Position numbers and translations under genes: made by a program. From positions 372,001-436,000 of the forward strand of contig JBOEGW010000007.1 in the NCBI GenBank assembly GCA_050633625.1: a stretch of 64,000 bases of DNA. The letters are read 5' to 3'. Below are positions 1 to 6,076 of the stretch, piece after piece; positions within the stretch are counted from its first letter, which is position 1; each line of letters begins with the position of its first letter. Origin of the DNA: JBOEGW01 sp050633625. GTDB lineage: Bacteria; Pseudomonadota; Alphaproteobacteria; Rhodobacterales; Rhodobacteraceae. Below the pieces are notes generated by a model, which saw only the letters and a list, made by a program, of their open reading frames with translations, was not told the origin of the DNA and made no database searches.

Positions 1-249
1 GTCAATCGCCCGGCGCTGCGCCACCCGAAGCAGCCAACCCGCCGGGGAAACAGGCAAGCCAAGCCGCCCCCAATGCACAAGCGCACGCTCATAGGCGGCT
101 TGCAAACAGTCCTCCGCCAATTGCAAATCCCCAAGTCGAAAGCCAAGTGTAGAGAGCAAACGTCCGTGATCCGCGCGCATGACCTTCGCCACTTCAGCGG
201 CCACCTCTGCCCGCATATCCGCGCCCGCGCTTGCTCCCTGCTTTGTCAT
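1..249 (-). CDS. ECF sigma factor, DGPF-associated type (partial)
   Basis: Only the first 83 codons are inside the window; the gene runs off base 1. Read from the ATG at 249, the peptide shows a sigma-70 region 2 helix pattern (RLGDLQLAEDCLQAAYERAL) and then PAGWLLRVAQRRAID, which is typical of the large ECF sigma factors with a C-terminal extension. The gene lies 17 bp downstream of a DGPF/YCII protein gene on the same strand, and that pairing defines the ECF42-type group. It probably directs RNA polymerase to a small regulon. The family is inferred from region 2 and the neighbour; the extension itself cannot be seen. Confidence 0.75.
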   Translation of the reverse strand, partial: MTKQGASAGADMRAEVAAEVAKVMRADHGRLLSTLGFRLGDLQLAEDCLQAAYERALVHWGRLGLPVSPAGWLLRVAQRRAID

Positions 250-266
250 TGCGCCACCTCAGGCCG

Positions 267-626
267 CTACTCAGGCAAGTCCATGATCGGACGCACCTCG
301 ATCGTGCCCGTCTCATGCACCGGAATCATCGCCGCATAATGCAACGCCTCATCCAGATCCTTACACTCAAGAATATAATAGCCACCAAGCTGTTCCTTGG
401 TTTCGGCATAGGGGCCATCCATAGTTTCGGTTTTGCCGCCGCGCACCCGCAGCGTGGTCGCGGTCTCAGGCGGCATGAGCGCTTCGCCCCCGCCCATCAC
501 ACCGGCCGCGATATAGGCGTCATTGAGCGCCTCCCACTGCGCCATATAGGCGTCAAACTCCGGCGTGCCGGGCTGCGGCTCATCCCCCGAAGGGGCCACG
601 TCATAAATCAATGCAAGGTATTTCAT
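267..626 (-). CDS. YCII-related DGPF-domain protein
   Basis: 119-residue protein with the DGPF signature as DGPYAETKEQLGGYYILECK near residues 70-90, followed by DLDEAL and a C-terminal strand ending EVRPIMDLPE. A good ribosome site (AGGAGATGACC) precedes the ATG at 626. DGPF proteins are ferredoxin-like dimers related to YciI. They are the usual genomic partner of ECF42 sigma factors, here immediately downstream at 249. Their biochemical role is unknown; a sensing or accessory role for the sigma factor is inferred only from co-occurrence. Confidence 0.88.
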   Translation of the reverse strand: MKYLALIYDVAPSGDEPQPGTPEFDAYMAQWEALNDAYIAAGVMGGGEALMPPETATTLRVRGGKTETMDGPYAETKEQLGGYYILECKDLDEALHYAAMIPVHETGTIEVRPIMDLPE

Positions 627-842
627 CTGGTCATCTCCTATCCTCAGACTGTCGTTTGCTTTGCCAATGCCCGCAAGCCCTGCGCGCCTGACATCTTAAA
701 GACGTTCCAAGGAGGCTGATTTCGACATCCTCCCAAAATTTTCTATCGCTCTTTTTTGCAAAGGCCCCCGAACTCCGCTCTTCCCCCTTGCGCCTCGATC
801 CCTTATGAGGCGGGGAAAAGCAGCTGCCACAGGGGACGTGAC

Positions 843-3008
843 GTGACCAAAGAGCCTGAGATCACCAAAGAGATCATCCAAGCCCACGGGATCAATGATG
901 AGGAATACGGCGAAATCCTGCGCATTCTGAACCGCGACCCGAATTTCACGGAACTGGGGATTTTCTCGGCCATGTGGAACGAACACTGCTCCTATAAGTC
1001 CTCGAAAAAATGGCTGCGCAACCTGCCAACAACCGGCCCTCAAGTCATCTGCGGCCCCGGCGAAAACGCTGGCATTGTCGACATTGGCGATGGCCAAGCC
1101 ATTGTTTTCAAGATGGAAAGCCACAACCACCCCTCCTATATCGAGCCTTACCAAGGTGCCGCGACCGGTGTTGGCGGCATTTTGCGCGATGTCTTTACAA
1201 TGGGCGCACGCCCCATCGCGGCGATGAACTCGCTGTCTTTTGGGGACGTCACCCACCCCAAGACCAAACGCCTCGTGCACGGTGTTGTTGAGGGCGTTGG
1301 CGGCTACGGCAACTGCTTTGGCGTGCCCACGGTGGGCGGCGAAGTGCGCTTCCATTCCGCTTATAACGGCAATTGCTTGGTCAATGCCTTTGCCGCGGGC
1401 CTGATCGACAGTGACAAGATTTTCTATTCTGCGGCTTCGGGCGTTGGTATGCCGGTTGTCTATCTTGGCGCGAAAACGGGCCGAGATGGGGTTGGCGGGG
1501 CGACCATGGCTTCGGCGGAATTTGACGACACGATTGAGGACAAACGCCCCACCGTTCAAGTGGGCGATCCCTTCACCGAAAAACGGCTGATGGAAGCCAC
1601 GCTGGAACTCATGGCCACCGGCGCGGTGATCTCGATCCAAGACATGGGGGCTGCGGGCCTCACCTGCTCCGCCGTTGAAATGGGCGACAAAGGCAAGCTC
1701 GGCATCAAGCTCAATCTTGAGGACGTGCCGCAACGCGAAGAAAACATGACAGCCTATGAAATGATGCTGTCCGAGAGCCAAGAACGCATGTTGATGGTGC
1801 TCAAACCGGAAAAAGAAGCCGTGGCGCGCGCTGTGTTTGAAAAATGGGATCTCGATTTCGCAATCGTCGGCGAGACCATTGAGGAAGACCGGTTCTTGAT
1901 CATGCAAAACGGCACCTGCATGGCCGATTTGCCGCTCTCCACGCTGGCCTCCTCGGCGCCAGAATATGACCGCCCATGGGTGCCAACACCCGCAGCCGCC
2001 CCTATGGCTGACGTGCCGCAGATCGACCCAATTGACGGCCTGAAAGGGCTGATTTGCGCGCCAAACTACGCGGCAAAACAATGGGTCTATGAGCAATACG
2101 ACAGCCAAGTCATGGGCGACACGGTGCGCGCACCGGGCCTTGGCGCTGGCATCACCCGTATCCATGGCACCAATAAAGCCGTGGCCTTCACCTCTGATGT
2201 CACCCCGCGCTACGTCAAAGCAAACCCTGTCGAAGGTGGCAAACAAGCGGTGGCAGAAGCCTACCGCAATCTGGTTGCCGTGGGCGCAACGCCGCTCGCA
2301 ACCACCGATAACCTGAACTTCGGCAACCCGGAAAAACCCGAAATCATGGGGCAATTTGTCGGCGCGCTTGATGGCATTGGCCAAGCTGTCGCGGCCCTTG
2401 ATATGCCAATCGTTTCAGGCAATGTCTCGCTTTATAACGAAACAGATGGCACCGGCATTCTGCCCACCCCCACAATCGGCGCGATTGGCCTGATCAAAGA
2501 TCTGGACACCGATCTGATCGCCGGCACCGCGCGCGATGGCCATGTGGCGCTTGTGCTTGGCACGACGACAGGCCACCTCGGCCAATCCGCGCTCCTCGCT
2601 GAAGTCTTTGGCCGCGAAGACGGCGACGCCCCCCATGTGGACTTAAACCTTGAAAAAGAGCACGGCGACTTCATCCACGCCAACCGCGCCATGATCACAG
2701 CCTGCACCGACCTGTCTGACGGGGGCCTCGCGCTCGCTGCGTTTGAAATGGCCGAAACCGCAGGCGTTGGCATCCAAATCGACACGGACGACACAGGCGC
2801 GCTCTTTGGTGAGGACCAAGCCCGCTACCTGATCGCCTGTAACTTCGATCAAGCCGAAGCCCTGATGACGGCCGCTGGCGCGGCTGGGGTGAGCGTCGAG
2901 ACCGTGGGCAAATTCACTGGCGACACCGTGAAATTCGGCGGCTCAGAAGCGCCTTTGGCTGAGCTGGCCGCAATCTTTCGCAGCAGCTTCGCAGACAAAG
3001 CCACCTAA
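843..3008 (+). CDS. purL: Phosphoribosylformylglycinamidine synthase subunit PurL
   Basis: Small-type PurL of 721 residues: the ATP-dependent subunit that converts FGAR to FGAM in de novo purine synthesis with PurQ and PurS in the cytosol. It shows the early segment ELGIFSAMWNEHCSYKSSKK, the nucleotide-site region GPGENAGIVDIGDG, KMESHNHPS, and a duplicated second half with SDVTPRYVKANP and NLNFGNPEKPE, ending in TDLSDGGL. A GTG start is chosen because AGGGGAC lies just before it and family N-termini begin near EPEITKE; the open frame extends upstream without support. A strong terminator follows. purS and purQ are not in the window. Confidence 0.96.
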   Translation: MTKEPEITKEIIQAHGINDEEYGEILRILNRDPNFTELGIFSAMWNEHCSYKSSKKWLRNLPTTGPQVICGPGENAGIVDIGDGQAIVFKMESHNHPSYIEPYQGAATGVGGILRDVFTMGARPIAAMNSLSFGDVTHPKTKRLVHGVVEGVGGYGNCFGVPTVGGEVRFHSAYNGNCLVNAFAAGLIDSDKIFYSAASGVGMPVVYLGAKTGRDGVGGATMASAEFDDTIEDKRPTVQVGDPFTEKRLMEATLELMATGAVISIQDMGAAGLTCSAVEMGDKGKLGIKLNLEDVPQREENMTAYEMMLSESQERMLMVLKPEKEAVARAVFEKWDLDFAIVGETIEEDRFLIMQNGTCMADLPLSTLASSAPEYDRPWVPTPAAAPMADVPQIDPIDGLKGLICAPNYAAKQWVYEQYDSQVMGDTVRAPGLGAGITRIHGTNKAVAFTSDVTPRYVKANPVEGGKQAVAEAYRNLVAVGATPLATTDNLNFGNPEKPEIMGQFVGALDGIGQAVAALDMPIVSGNVSLYNETDGTGILPTPTIGAIGLIKDLDTDLIAGTARDGHVALVLGTTTGHLGQSALLAEVFGREDGDAPHVDLNLEKEHGDFIHANRAMITACTDLSDGGLALAAFEMAETAGVGIQIDTDDTGALFGEDQARYLIACNFDQAEALMTAAGAAGVSVETVGKFTGDTVKFGGSEAPLAELAAIFRSSFADKAT

Positions 3009-3034
3009 TCAAATCGCGTTTGCCGATTGGGGAG

Positions 3035-3058
3035 GCCCGCGCTCACGCGCGGGCTTTT
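3035..3058 (+). terminator. Rho-independent terminator of purL
   Basis: GCCCGCG and CGCGGGC arms around a short CTCA-type loop are followed by TTTT, 27 bp after the purL stop. Perfect GC stem, so a convincing intrinsic terminator. Confidence 0.9.
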
Positions 3059-3120
3059 CCGTTGGGTGTTCATATGCCTGAGAAACAGCTCGTGCGCACC
3101 TTGGCCAAGACAGATTTCTT

Positions 3121-3154
3121 GCCTCCGGCGGAGGTATTTGGGGATCAAAAAAGG
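3121..3154 (-). repeat. Dispersed palindromic repeat, copy A
   Basis: Read on the minus strand this contains TTTTTTGATCCCCAAATACC followed by the palindrome CCTCCGCCGGAGG. The same core (TTTGATCCCCAAATACCT or TTTGGTTTCAAAATACCTC) occurs at 3281, 27798, 30153 and 56075. With copy B it forms a perfect 22-bp inverted repeat (3132-3153 and 3281-3302) bracketing 127 bp. Confidence 0.75.
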
Positions 3155-3280
3155 GGCGAGCGCGCGCCCACCCCTTCCTGAAAGCAAAAGTATGCCTTTT
3201 TCGATCACGGTCATCGGCTCCTCAGCCTGTACCGTGCCGCCAGTTTGGAGGAACATAGTTAAGAAATCTTTATCGCCGCT

Positions 3281-3325
3281 CTTTTTTGATCCCCAAATAC
3301 CTACAAACTCTGGGGCAGCGCCCCA
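3281..3325 (+). repeat. Dispersed palindromic repeat, copy B
   Basis: Starts CTTTTTTGATCCCCAAATAC, then CT and a short spacer, then the hairpin TGGGGCAGCGCCCCA. Its first 22 bases are the exact reverse complement of copy A. The broken MerR gene ends nine bases beyond it. The TGGGGCAGCGCCCCA part resembles the GGGGCAGCGCCCC part of copy D. Confidence 0.75.
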
Positions 3326-3333
3326 GCTTTCCA

Positions 3334-3570
3334 TCACAGGCGCGCGGCGTATGCCTTCATCGCCGCAGCACGGTAAAACAGGATCTCCTGAAGCCGCTCC
3401 GCCTCGGCGCGCCGATAGAGCCGCTAGCCATTACTGGCCACACGCGCTGGCCGCAAAAGCCCAATTTCATCATAGTGATGAAGCGTGCGCACGCTCACCC
3501 CGGCCAGCTTTGCGAGCTGCCCCACTGTATATTCCGCTCGATCGCTGGACATGTCGATTCGTCGTTCCAT
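3334..3570 (-). pseudogene. MerR-family regulator remnant with internal stop and lost C-terminus
   Basis: Minus-strand translation from ATG 3570 (or 3552) gives a textbook MerR helix-turn-helix: YTVGQLAKLAGVSVRTLHHY, then DEIGLLRPARVASNG. An in-frame TAG (3424-3426) sits where the family has the tyrosine of NGYRLY. The frame continues as RLYRRAEAERLQEILFYR, so the reading is genuine, but the following wing and dimer helices and the effector domain are absent, and a stop comes at 3334 beside repeat copy B. An operator of MerR type lies just upstream. I read this as a decayed, truncated regulator; a sequencing error could explain the stop but not the missing C-terminus. Confidence 0.82.
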
Positions 3571-3585
3571 GACCCTGTCATGAGA

Positions 3586-3607
3586 CCTCACCCCACGTGA
3601 GGCTCAA
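3586..3607 (-). promoter_or_regulatory. MerR-type operator/promoter upstream of the MerR remnant
   Basis: Perfect inverted repeat CCTCAC-CCCAC-GTGAGG (3586-3602). On the minus strand it is preceded by TTGAGC (3602-3607) and followed about 18-19 bp later by a weak -10 (TCATGA). MerR regulators bind such palindromes inside a long spacer between -35 and -10. The site fits autoregulation of the broken gene. Confidence 0.6.
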
Positions 3608-3661
3608 TCTCCCGTCTCATAGCCCCTTGCCAAACCGCGCCCCGCGCGCCACATATCCCCC

Positions 3662-4171
3662 ATGGCCGCATTACCAGATTTCACCGCCGATTGCTCCGCT
3701 TGCGCCGCTCTGTGCTGCATGGCGCTGCATTTTGATGCTGGCGAAGATTTCGCGATTGATAAGCCGGCGGGCCTGCCCTGCCCCAACCTCGACGACACGC
3801 TCACTTGCACGATTTTTGACGAGCTTGAGCCTGCCGGATTTGGCGGCTGTGCGCGCTATGATTGCCGCGGCGCGGGCCAGCGCGTCACGCAAGAGGTCTT
3901 TGCTAGGCAAAACTGGCTAACGGATCCCAAACTTGCGATCCCCATGACCCAAGCCTTTGATGTCATGCGCAAAGTTCATGAAGGCTTGGAATTATTGGTG
4001 GCGGCTATGCGGCTGGATCTGGATGAGGATTTGGAGCTGGAGCTTGAGGATTTGATCGATGTTTATGCCCCGGAGGACGGCTGGAATGAAGCATCGCTTG
4101 ATGCCTTCCTCACCTCAAACGCTCCCAAACGGCTCGCCGCGTTTTTGCCCCGCCTGCGCGCACACGTCTGA
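3662..4171 (+). CDS. Cysteine-cluster protein, YkgJ-like
   Basis: 169-residue cytosolic protein. The N-terminal half carries a cysteine set: CSACAALCC at about 11-19, then LPCPNLDDTLTC, GGCARYDC near 61-67, the arrangement seen in YkgJ/zinc- or iron-chelating cysteine-cluster proteins. The C-terminal half is helical and acidic (LDLDEDLELELEDLIDV). No strong ribosome site is seen before the ATG at 3662, so the start is provisional. Metal binding is inferred from cysteine spacing; no function is known. It is transcribed toward the BolA gene 67 bp away. Confidence 0.7.
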   Translation: MAALPDFTADCSACAALCCMALHFDAGEDFAIDKPAGLPCPNLDDTLTCTIFDELEPAGFGGCARYDCRGAGQRVTQEVFARQNWLTDPKLAIPMTQAFDVMRKVHEGLELLVAAMRLDLDEDLELELEDLIDVYAPEDGWNEASLDAFLTSNAPKRLAAFLPRLRAHV

Positions 4172-4238
4172 GCGAGGCCCCTTGCGGCCAAGCCCGCGCA
4201 CCTCTACATCTGGACAAGACAAACCGGAGACACCGCAC

Positions 4239-4481
4239 ATGGCCATGGAAGCATCCGCAATCGAAGCCCTCATCCGCGAGAGCTTTCCGAATGCAAAAAT
4301 CACCATCACCGACCTCGCTGGCGATGGCAATCACTGGGCCGCTGAGGTGATCGACGAGAGCTTTAAAGGCCAAAATCGCGTCCAACAGCAACGCGCGGTT
4401 TATGCTTCCCTCAAAGGCAAAATGGACGGCCCGGCAGGCGAGTTACACGCATTGGCCCTGACCACAACAGCCCCAGATTGA
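4239..4481 (+). CDS. BolA family protein
   Basis: 80-residue BolA protein. It shows the class-II KH-like fold sequence: an N-terminal helix (SAIEALIRESFPNAKITITD), the conserved DGNHWAAEVIDESFKGQNRVQQQR core with the His used for iron-sulfur cluster sharing, then VYASLKGKMDGPAGELHALAL. ATG 4239 has CCGGAGA upstream. BolA proteins form [2Fe-2S]-bridged heterodimers with CGFS glutaredoxins in iron homeostasis and cluster delivery. The next gene, 26 bp downstream, is exactly that partner, so the two probably form an operon. Confidence 0.93.
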   Translation: MAMEASAIEALIRESFPNAKITITDLAGDGNHWAAEVIDESFKGQNRVQQQRAVYASLKGKMDGPAGELHALALTTTAPD

Positions 4482-4507
4482 TACGAAAACCGAATAGGAT
4501 CAAAGAC

Positions 4508-4867
4508 ATGAGCGCGCAAGACACGATCAAAGAAACCGTCACCACAAACGACGTTGTGCTTTTCATGAAGGGCACAAAGGAAATGCCACAATGCGGATTT
4601 TCCAGCCGCGTTGCAGGTGTGCTGAACTTTATGGGCGTCGATTTTTCTGACGTGAATGTTTTGGTGGATGAAGACATTCGCCAAGGCATCAAGGACTATT
4701 CCGATTGGCCCACAATTCCGCAGCTTTACGTGAAAGGCGAGTTTGTGGGTGGCTGCGACATCATCACCGAAATGACCCTGTCGGGCGAGCTTGACACCCT
4801 GTTTGAACAAAACAGCGTGGCCTTTGATAAAGAAGCCGCCGACAAAATTCGCGAAGCCAACGGCTGA
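4508..4867 (+). CDS. grxD: Monothiol glutaredoxin Grx4/GrxD
   Basis: 119-residue CGFS-type glutaredoxin. FMKGTKEMPQCGFSSRV carries the single active-site Cys that ligates a glutathione-bound [2Fe-2S] cluster; WPTIPQLYV and the GGCDI motif form the glutathione site. Length is typical of the family. Start is ATG 4508 after AGGATCAAAGAC; the frame is open further upstream, overlapping the bolA stop, but those residues are not family-like. Works with BolA in iron-sulfur cluster transfer. A hairpin terminator closes the pair. Confidence 0.96.
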   Translation: MSAQDTIKETVTTNDVVLFMKGTKEMPQCGFSSRVAGVLNFMGVDFSDVNVLVDEDIRQGIKDYSDWPTIPQLYVKGEFVGGCDIITEMTLSGELDTLFEQNSVAFDKEAADKIREANG

Positions 4868-4886
4868 GCACCGCCCAAAAACAATG

Positions 4887-4917
4887 AAGCCCGCCGGACA
4901 GTTCCGCGCGGGCTTTT
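4887..4917 (+). terminator. Terminator of bolA-grxD
   Basis: AAGCCCGC pairs with GCGGGCTT with an inner CGGA/TCCG stem, followed by TTTT. Lies 20 bp after the grxD stop. Read on the other strand the stem is also A/T-flanked, so it could serve zapA, which is convergent. Confidence 0.85.
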
Positions 4918-4948
4918 CTATTTTCTATCAGGGCCTTATTGCGCCTTT

Positions 4949-5323
4949 TTAACCGGCAGCTTTTTCTTCCACCTGCGCAGCAATCGCCTCCGCCTGCGCC
5001 GCCATCGCACTCAGCGTGTCTGTCATCGCGCCAATGGATGTGCCTTCTGAGGCCTGCGCCCGCAAATTGGAAACTTCCGCCTCAAGTGCTGCAATCTTGC
5101 CTTCCGCGATCTTCAAATCGTCGTCAAGCCCGGCGGTTTTATCGGCCAGCATCAGACCCGCCATCAACAACATGCGGCTTTCGGTCAAATGGCGAATGGA
5201 TTGCACCATAACTTCGGCTTCCACGTTCAACATCGCCGCGGCCGACTTGAGGAAATGCTCCTCCCCCTCCTGACACGCCACATCGAATTCGCGATTGCCA
5301 ACTGTGATTTTGATATCAGGCAT
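4949..5323 (-). CDS. zapA: Cell division protein ZapA
   Basis: 124-residue ZapA. N-terminal beta domain ITVGNREFDVACQEGEEHFL, then the long helix with LMLADKTAGLDDDL and a C-terminal coiled coil. ZapA binds FtsZ and bundles protofilaments at the division site. ATG 5323 has GAGGAG upstream and overlaps the end of the preceding coiled-coil gene by 8 bp, so they are translationally coupled. The C-terminal helix (about residues 60-120) is longer and more alanine-rich than in enterobacterial ZapA, as expected in this order. Confidence 0.92.
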   Translation of the reverse strand: MPDIKITVGNREFDVACQEGEEHFLKSAAAMLNVEAEVMVQSIRHLTESRMLLMAGLMLADKTAGLDDDLKIAEGKIAALEAEVSNLRAQASEGTSIGAMTDTLSAMAAQAEAIAAQVEEKAAG

Positions 5324-5849
5324 TTGCAGGCTCCTCTTGTGGCGCAGCCTTGGGTGCGATGGCCGGGGCTTCGGCCTGTTCGATCAAACTGCCGATTTCG
5401 TCAAGCACAGCGTCCAATTCCGCGCGATCCGCTGATTGCGTGGCCCGCAGCGCTTCAAGCTCGGCCATCATCGCCTTATTCACAAGATGTGGCTCCGCGA
5501 CCCCGGCTTCAATCGCCTCGCGCATGGCGGCATTATTGGCCCGCAGATCGGCATTGACGCGCGCCAGCTTTTGCGTGCGCCCTTCCTCGCTTGCCAGCAT
5601 CCCGCGCAGACGCTCCACTTCGCTTTGCAGCTTCTCAAGGGTCTCATCTTGCGTGTTCTTAATAGCGCGCACCCGCTCTTCGAGCTGCGCATTCGCTGTG
5701 CGCTCCTCTTCGAGCTGTTGCTTCAGCTGATCAACTTCAGTTGTGTCGACCGGGGGGGCCGCAACGGGCTTTGCCAGCCCCTCGACCCCGGCGCCAATCC
5801 GGTCCAACGCAGCGGCAAGCCGCGTTTGCAGTTCAGAAATCTCGCTCAT
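5316..5849 (-). CDS. Coiled-coil protein upstream of zapA
   Basis: 177 residues, almost entirely heptad coiled coil from about 35 to 165 (LKQQLEEERTANAQLEERVR and similar), with a short Pro/Ala-rich N-terminal linker and tail. No signal peptide or membrane segment. It overlaps zapA by 8 bp, so a role with ZapA at the Z-ring, for instance in the way ZapB pairs with ZapA in enterobacteria, is a reasonable guess, but there is no sequence similarity to ZapB that I can claim. GGCGGA is close before ATG 5849. Confidence 0.8.
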   Translation of the reverse strand: MSEISELQTRLAAALDRIGAGVEGLAKPVAAPPVDTTEVDQLKQQLEEERTANAQLEERVRAIKNTQDETLEKLQSEVERLRGMLASEEGRTQKLARVNADLRANNAAMREAIEAGVAEPHLVNKAMMAELEALRATQSADRAELDAVLDEIGSLIEQAEAPAIAPKAAPQEEPANA

Positions 5850-5914
5850 ATTCCGCCTGCTGCCTCCTCATCTCGGCTCCGGCCACTCAAAACACGCCGT
5901 GCCTGCTACAGTTG

Positions 5915-5944
5915 CCCCGCGAATCGCACCTGCGGCGGGGTTTT
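5915..5944 (+). other. Hairpin followed by TTTT with no gene in front of it
   Basis: CCCCGC and GCGGGG arms enclose an inner CGCA/TGCG stem and are followed by TTTT on the plus strand. It sits between divergent genes, so no annotated plus-strand transcript ends here. On the minus strand it would lie in the leader of the coiled-coil/zapA transcript. It may be the end of a short RNA or a leader structure. Confidence 0.4.
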
Positions 5945-6034
5945 ACCAAGTTTAACCAATGCGCGAAGCAATTGCGCCCCCTTTCCCGTCAGGGGTTTGT
6001 AAGCCAGCCTTGATCTTGGCGCGCGGGCTGCTAT

Positions 6035-6048
6035 GCACGGCGCTAACA
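6035..6048. promoter_or_regulatory. Half-site of the GTTAGCGCTAAC operator upstream of tkt
   Basis: GCACGGCGCTAACA has a perfect right half (GCGCTAACA) of the palindrome found before both gap genes, but a poor left half. Located 29 bp before the tkt start. Weak on its own; noted because tkt and gap are plausible co-regulated genes. Confidence 0.3.
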
Positions 6049-6076
6049 CCTGGATTTAGCCAAAGAGGATCGCCCT

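Larger units (their letters stand above)
3009..3661. other. 650-bp region without an intact gene
   Basis: Holds, in order, the purL terminator, repeat copy A, 127 bp of sequence with no recognised gene, repeat copy B, the MerR remnant and its operator. Long open frames here on either strand do not look like proteins. It looks like a decayed accessory patch between purL and the next gene. Confidence 0.7.

Noticed and set aside
696..2384. 562-codon open frame antisense to purL
   Set aside because: It lies over conserved PurL motifs and its peptide is His/Arg/Gly-rich without any family pattern; a typical shadow in GC-rich DNA.
3027..3572. 181-codon plus-strand frame through the repeat and MerR region
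   Set aside because: The translation mixes repeat and antisense MerR sequence; the MerR reading on the minus strand explains it.
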